Shown piece after piece: positions 59,200 to 64,000 of a stretch of DNA of 64,000 nt. Source of the DNA: Punctularia strigosozonata HHB-11173 SS5 (Eukaryota; Basidiomycota; Agaricomycetes; Corticiales; Punctulariaceae). Position numbers and translations under genes: made by a program. The stretch covers positions 29,807 to 93,806 of the forward strand of contig NW_006767434.1 of assembly GCF_000264995.1 (NCBI RefSeq), given 5' to 3'. The notes under the pieces were generated by a model, which saw nothing but the letters and a program-made list of their open reading frames with translations, had not been told where the DNA came from and made no database searches. Positions within the stretch are counted from its first letter, which is position 1. Each line of letters opens with the position of its first letter.

Positions 59200-59709
59200 T
59201 CAGGCCGTGGAAGCTGTAACAAGAGACCGGGCAGATGATGCGGCCGCGGCTTCGGGCTCGGACGAGGGGCTCGTCGTCGGCTTGGGTCGGACATAGTCCG
59301 ACGGAAGGTAGAACCACGGATCGGGAACGGTCACCCACTTCGGCTTGAGACCGTCCTTCTCGAGTATCGCCTTGAACTTGAGGTCGGACTCGCGCTCCTC
59401 CATCGGCTGGCAGGTGGACGACGTCGCGGTTGGGTCGTACCGTGTTTGGCGCGCGATGAGGACGATGGGCGTGCCCCGGCGAGCGAACTCGTCTTCGCCG
59501 TTGGCGTTCCGTCTGAGCAGCGCCTTGGGCCAGTCGGTCGGGATAATGGTGGCGCGGTCGTCTGCGCCAGCGCGGTGCCAGGCAAGAGCGATGGCCGTGG
59601 GTGCGGGAGTAGTGTCGTCCGTCAGCCAGCGATGCTTCCGCGCCCATCTCTCGGCTTCGGAACAGCTGATCTTGTAACCCGCAAAGACGTCGGTTCCGCG
59701 TTCTAGCAT
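59200..59709 (-). CDS. Small protein of the tandem array, subfamily A, copy 3
   Basis: 169 residues, starting MLERGTDVFAGYKISCSEAE, with the same core motifs as copy 2 and an acidic Ser/Ala-rich tail ending LVTASTA. A leader intron (GTCAGT donor, GTGCAG acceptor) precedes the ATG by 7 nt. With the B-type gene at 60190 it forms a pair that is repeated at 61187/62033. Confidence 0.82.
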   Translation of the reverse strand: MLERGTDVFAGYKISCSEAERWARKHRWLTDDTTPAPTAIALAWHRAGADDRATIIPTDWPKALLRRNANGEDEFARRGTPIVLIARQTRYDPTATSSTCQPMEERESDLKFKAILEKDGLKPKWVTVPDPWFYLPSDYVRPKPTTSPSSEPEAAAASSARSLVTASTA

Positions 59710-60189
59710 GGTGAACCTGCACTCGAAGGTCGTAAATCAGAGCGCATGACAGAAAGGGCAAGAGAACACTGACCACGGATTGCTACAGAACGGTGTGAAC
59801 GTATTCGAGAGGTAGGCAGTAGCATCGTCAGGAATTTAGTGGTTGGATGCTGACGTAAACAGTTCGCTTACGCGCTTCGTCGCCGACATTGGGTGTCCGC
59901 ACGGCACTGTAAGCAAAGCATGAAGTACGAGAAGGAGAGTAAGAGCCTGTAAGAGCGCCACGAAGCACCGGACCCGCCTCAAGTCTTGACGAATAGGCAA
60001 TCTAACATCGGAACCTTTGCGGAAGGGCCGATGTCCTGTCTCAAGGCATATAACATCCATACCACCATACCATACCTCTATAATGCCGACGTAATGAGTA
60101 GACCATGCATAAACAATTCTAACCCTCGGATTGCATGAAAGTAAGCCTAGAAGCTTCAGCAACAGATATCGTCTACAATCCTCCCCAGT

Positions 60190-60681
60190 TTACTCGACAT
60201 TCACGGGTATTCGCTCGGATCCGCGCCTGTAGTAATCTTCTGGGACGTCCTCGATGAAATCGAACGGAAGGAGCATGAACGGGTCAGGAACCATGACCCA
60301 TTTCCACTCTATTCCGTGCGTTCCCTCTAGGATGGCCTTCAGCTGGCGATCGGACTCCCTTTCCTCAACCCAAATACAGCTAGAAGCGGTTGCCCTCGGG
60401 TCGTAGTACGACACGCACGCGATCATTACACTGGGGTTGCCCTTTCTGACAAGTTCGTGCCGCACTACTTCTCCGTGGTCGTCGAAGACCCGCTTGAACT
60501 TGGCCTTCGGCCAGTCCGTTGGTACGACTTTGCCGGACACCTTTGGGCCAAGCTTGTCCCAGTTCTGCCGTATGCATTGGCCAACGAATCCGTCTTCGGA
60601 TAGATGCCAGCCACGCTTTTTGATCCAGGCTTCAGCGTTTGCGTAGCTGAGCATATATCCGGCGTAGACAGGTGCACCCAT
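60190..60681 (-). CDS. Small protein of the tandem array, subfamily B, copy 1
   Basis: 163 residues, starting MGAPVYAGYMLSYANAEAWI and ending YYRRGSERIPVNVE. It shares with subfamily A the skeleton AGYxxS...AxxW, PTDWPKA, RKGNPSVMIA, YDPRATASSC, EERESDRQLKAILE and KWVMVPDPFMLLPFD, but otherwise has diverged widely. An acceptor-like ACAG directly precedes the GTACC-ATGG start context, which is also conserved at 62524. Upstream in-frame Met codons exist but are not shared with the other B copy. Confidence 0.8.
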   Translation of the reverse strand: MGAPVYAGYMLSYANAEAWIKKRGWHLSEDGFVGQCIRQNWDKLGPKVSGKVVPTDWPKAKFKRVFDDHGEVVRHELVRKGNPSVMIACVSYYDPRATASSCIWVEERESDRQLKAILEGTHGIEWKWVMVPDPFMLLPFDFIEDVPEDYYRRGSERIPVNVE

Positions 60682-61186
60682 GGTACCTGTCATGCACTCG
60701 TTAGTGAAGGCTTTCATCAGAGTGTAATCAGCGCTCGTACAGATCAGACACAATCAAAGATGCAACACGATGGAGGAGCCCGTATATGATATAGGTTCTG
60801 GTATTCGGCTCAGCTGCACGGCTTTCGAATTCGAATGTTTCTCAACCACGCCACGTGACCTCCGACGGAATGACCGTGGCGTTTCCGCAGAGGACCAACC
60901 CCAATCTGCGCGTTCAGGCAATTTCATCGAGAATACGGCGCGTTGACGGTCGTGACATATATTACGCTAAGCACAGCTTGCATGAACGACGGAGAATGGC
61001 GAGGGGAGGGGGGGTATGATGCTACGGACATGGTGGTAAGTGCCTTCACCCCACTTCGACGTGAACAGGAACTGTGGCAAGATACAAACGAGAGAGAATT
61101 CGGTGCGGGGGTACGAGCAGCGCGCAGGAGAAAAGTCCACACGACGGGCAGTTGTTGCTAAGCCGTGGAAGCTGCGACAGTGGATC

Positions 61187-61677
61187 TCAGGCAGATGATG
61201 CGGCGGCGGCGGCTGCTGCTGCTCCGGGGACAGACGAGGGCGCTGTCTGCTTGGGCCGGACGTAGTCCGACGGGAGGTGGAACCACACGTCGAGGACGGT
61301 TACCCATTGCAGCCTGAGGCCGTCATTCTCGAGTATGGCCTTGAACTTGCGGTCGGATTCGCGCTCTTCCATCGGCTGGCAGGTGGACGACGTCGCAGTC
61401 GGGTCGTACCGCGTCTGGCGCGCGATGAGGACGATGGGCGTGCCCCGGCGAGCGAACTCGTCTTCGCCGTCGGCGTTCCGCCTGAGCAGCGCCTTGGGCC
61501 AGTCGGTCACGAGGATGGTTCAGGCGAGCGCGGTCCCAGGCCCGCGCGATTGCTATCGGCGCGTCTATGCCGTCCTCGTCGTCGGCCAGCCAGCTATGCT
61601 TCCGCGCCCATCTTTCGGCGTCGGGTAAACCGATCTTGTACCCGGCGAATACGTCGGCTCCTCGTACTTATGGGCAT
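61187..61677 (-). pseudogene. Broken subfamily A copy (copy 4) of the tandem array
   Basis: The 3' two thirds are open and typical (TDWPKALLRRNADGEDEFAR, MEERESDRKFKAILENDGLR, WFHLPSDYVRPK), ending in an alanine run. The 5' third is still recognisable (RGADVFAGYKIGLPDAERWA, KHSWLADDEDG), but the start codon region no longer leads into this frame. The frame is also shifted just before TDWPKALL, at about 61510-61520. Two disruptions in the conserved part indicate a pseudogene, though a rearranged start cannot be excluded. Confidence 0.7.
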
Positions 61678-62032
61678 GGTCGATTTCGGAAGCTATGGAT
61701 GCGCTGGGGTGTGGACTGAACGTCAAAGATTTGGTGGCTAGACACACTGACGTGAATTCAATTCTTTGCCAACGCGCTTCGTTTCCGAGACTGGGTGCCC
61801 ACACCGCAGTGGCCGCGCACTGGAAGCAAAGCGTGAAGTACGAGAAAGAGAGCGAGAGCGCCACATGGCTCGGACATGGTCATATCGAATCCTTCGCGAA
61901 AGAGCCGACGCGATGACTCGAGGCTTTCATTTCTCTGTAAACACGTCTACAATGCATAAACAATTCTACCGGGCTCCGTTTGCGTAGAAGTAAGCATAGA
62001 TGCATCAGGCGACAGATATCCGCGTCCCCAGT

Positions 62033-62524
62033 TTACTCGACGTTAACCAATACTCGCTCGGACCCGCGTCTGTAGTAATCCTCTGGAACGTCTTCAACGA
62101 AATCAAACGGGAGCAGCATGAACGGGTCAGGAACCATGACCCATTTCCACTCAATCCCATGCGCTCCCTCTAGGATGGCCTTTAATTCGCGATCAGAGTC
62201 CCTTTCCTCGATCCAAATACAGGTGGAAGCGGTTGCCTTCGGGTCGTAGCGTTTTGCGCGCACGACCAACACGATGGGATTGCCCTGTCTGACGATTTGG
62301 TGGCGCACTACTTCTCCGTGCTCGTCCAGAACCCGCTTTTTCTTGGCTTTGGGCCAATCCGTTGACATTACGTCGCCGGACGCATCTGTGTGGAGCTCCT
62401 CCCAATGGCGCCGTATGCAGCGGCCAACGCTACTGTTCTCCGATACATGCCAGCCGTGCTTTTCCGCCCAGGCTCGGGCGTCTGCGTCACTGAGCATATA
62501 GCCGGCAAAAACAGTCGCACCCAT
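62033..62524 (-). CDS. Small protein of the tandem array, subfamily B, copy 2
   Basis: 163 residues, MGATVFAGYMLSDADARAWA to RRGSERVLVNVE, with the same length as the B copy at 60190 and no gaps against it. Motifs are STDWPKAKKKRVLDEHGEVV, YDPKATASTC, EERDSDRELKAILEGAHGIE and KWVMVPDPFMLLPFDFVEDV. The sequence downstream of the gene (61740-61910) is related to that downstream of the first B copy (59850-60030), showing that A and B were duplicated together. Confidence 0.82.
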   Translation of the reverse strand: MGATVFAGYMLSDADARAWAEKHGWHVSENSSVGRCIRRHWEELHTDASGDVMSTDWPKAKKKRVLDEHGEVVRHQIVRQGNPIVLVVRAKRYDPKATASTCIWIEERDSDRELKAILEGAHGIEWKWVMVPDPFMLLPFDFVEDVPEDYYRRGSERVLVNVE

Positions 62525-63385
62525 GGTACCTATAACGTGCAGCTACGTCAGTGAGGGATACAATCAACCTGAAGACAGCGCTCGTACAAATCGATGGTGC
62601 TCAAAGACGTGCAATGACGGAAGAATCTGTGTATGCTTTGGTATGGGATCCTATGCATGCAACCGCTCGTGGCTTTTGAATGTTTCTCAACTTCGCCACG
62701 TGACTGCAACCGCACCTTCGGATTGACCGCGAATCAAAGCATCATCCTTCACAGCGCTATTATTCCCATCTCGCAGTGCCTGTCTTCTGTGCAGTCACAC
62801 ATGTGGCTGACAATAGTTCCTTGACTGCAACATACGGTTCCTTGCCGCTCAGAGAATAGATGACCCGGAAATGCAGGTCTTTCTGCCCCATCCTATAATG
62901 TGTTGGTACTGAATATGTGATTGTCAAACATTTACCTGCAGCTGCAGCATTATAGTTGTCTGGGATAGCACTTCAGACTGCACCCTGGATGCTGGATGAC
63001 TTTTATAATTCTTATAGTAATGCGGCTCTCAGGCTCATTTTATCTCAAAGTCGATTGTTGGAAGACAGCAATTGAACTTCGCACCTTTATTACCACCTCT
63101 CCAGTCTTGAGAGTATAAGTGCAGAGAGAAGTTTTGATGCAGTTTCCTCACCACCAGCTCCATCGAGACTGCTCCTCTGAGTACACAGAGGTGTGCCCTT
63201 TGGTTCTCTTCTTTGCACGGAGCTTCGTGAGAAGCCTAACTGACATCAATACTTATAGCTAAATAAGAACTGAACGGGCCTCCGTTTGTGACCATCAGTG
63301 TATATCTGGTGTCTTCTGATAAGGTCGAGATACTTCTACAACCACGGACCCGTGCCTCGACGTACTCACTTTCAGTTTGATTTAG
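62525..63385. other. Spacer after the tandem array
   Basis: No gene recognised. It includes the leader of the last B copy and an AT-richer stretch (62800-63300). A polypyrimidine-like tract and TTTAG immediately before 63386 could be a splice acceptor of the last gene. Confidence 0.35.
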
Positions 63386-63961
63386 ATGTACGAAGACATA
63401 CCTGTTTGGATTTTGTCGCGTATCAATAACCTCATCTACGCGGAGAAGCAATACGAAGCCAGTTATTATGGTCCTATTGGAGGACTATTTTGGGAAATAT
63501 TTCGGGGAAAGGGCGGCTTTCTAACAAAGGCCCAGCCAAAGTTGCGACCGGCTCTTTCAGACCAAAACGAGGAAGCGGATGCCAACACGTCCGTAGATTC
63601 AACGGGGATCTTCGTCGGGGGAAACATCACAAGCGCTGGCACTCCTGACTTTATTATCTGCAAGGCGTCGTCACGACTTGACAGTGACGTCCCCCTGGTA
63701 CTCATAGAGATTAAACGGGCTGGCGAAAGTGTGAGTTCGGCAATGGCGCAACTGTCGGATTACATGGATGCTATGGAGGACCGACCTCGAGGCTACGAAG
63801 TCCTTGCACTCCTCATCGTGGGTCCGGACACTTGGGCATTCACCTATGACGAGGAAACGGGAGATTGGATTACTGCTGTTTGCAAAAGTGATGGCGCGTC
63901 GTGCTCCAACACAACTTTTGTCGCGTTCGGGCACGTCCACCGGATATCGACGATATCTTGA
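63386..63961 (+). CDS. Uncharacterised protein with PD-(D/E)XK-like nuclease motif
   Basis: 191 residues, starting MYEDIPVWILSRINNLIYAE. The centre reads GTPDFIICKASSRLDSD, followed by VPLVLIEIKRAGES. An Asp in PD, about 18 residues, and then hydrophobic-E-x-K is the active-site pattern of the PD-(D/E)XK nuclease fold, followed by a helix (SSAMAQLSDYMDAM) as in that fold. The rest (YEVLALLIVGPDTWAFTYDE) fits the C-terminal strands. Many mushroom proteins of unknown role have such a domain. The chosen ATG directly follows TTTAG, so an upstream exon is possible. A nuclease role is inferred. Confidence 0.6.
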   Translation: MYEDIPVWILSRINNLIYAEKQYEASYYGPIGGLFWEIFRGKGGFLTKAQPKLRPALSDQNEEADANTSVDSTGIFVGGNITSAGTPDFIICKASSRLDSDVPLVLIEIKRAGESVSSAMAQLSDYMDAMEDRPRGYEVLALLIVGPDTWAFTYDEETGDWITAVCKSDGASCSNTTFVAFGHVHRISTIS

Positions 63962-64000
63962 CAACGACGGCGAATTTTTAGATGATTTATACATGAAAGT

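Overview
The window is nuclear DNA of a filamentous basidiomycete, most likely an Agaricomycete such as a polypore. The evidence is gene structure and gene content. Genes are dense and on both strands, and most are cut by many 45-65 nt introns with GT-AG borders. The products include CSE1, RHO1, a cytosolic tRNA-dihydrouridine synthase, a phenylalanine ammonia-lyase, a Zn2Cys6 regulator, an F-box protein and a GH15 enzyme. There is also a complete KDZ-class DNA transposon of the kind common in mushrooms. The only assembly gap (47863-48484) is flanked by poly-C.

Layout. 0-17.5 kb is conserved housekeeping and regulatory sequence: the exportin CSE1 (+), DUS1 (-), a membrane-anchored aspartic protease (+) and a Zn2Cys6 transcription factor (+). 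Three copies of a 114-116 bp TA-flanked MITE lie in its intergenic spaces. 17.5-28 kb is accessory sequence. It holds degraded repeat modules, an uncharacterised gene, a short gene made only of an NLR-type N-terminal helical domain, a decayed copy of that gene's first exon, a 90-bp palindrome, a 190-bp Harbinger-like MITE, a sensor-domain-like membrane protein, and a gene of a widespread mushroom family of unknown function.

27.86-39.62 kb is one 11.76-kb KDZ (Kyakuja-Dileera-Zisupton) transposon that looks whole. It has 72-bp terminal inverted repeats and subterminal GC-rich tandem arrays in opposite orientation. It carries three genes: a CxC2 zinc-cluster transposase (-), a small protein with a viroplasmin/RNase H1 N-terminal-like module (-), and a proline-rich companion protein (+). 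The last two are transcribed apart from a 129-bp shared promoter.

40-54.7 kb returns to ordinary genes: a hypothetical protein, a GH15 glucoamylase-like protein, an F-box protein, a possible gene across the gap, PAL and RHO1.

56.2-62.5 kb is a tandem array of six small paralogous genes of unknown function, all on the minus strand and in two subfamilies (A A A B A' B). The last A-B pair arose by segmental duplication, and its A copy is broken. The window ends with a protein carrying a PD-(D/E)XK-like nuclease motif.

Exon boundaries were deduced by eye from splice consensus, reading frame and family resemblance. Most 5' ends are therefore less certain than the cores. No tRNA, rRNA or CRISPR sequence was recognised.
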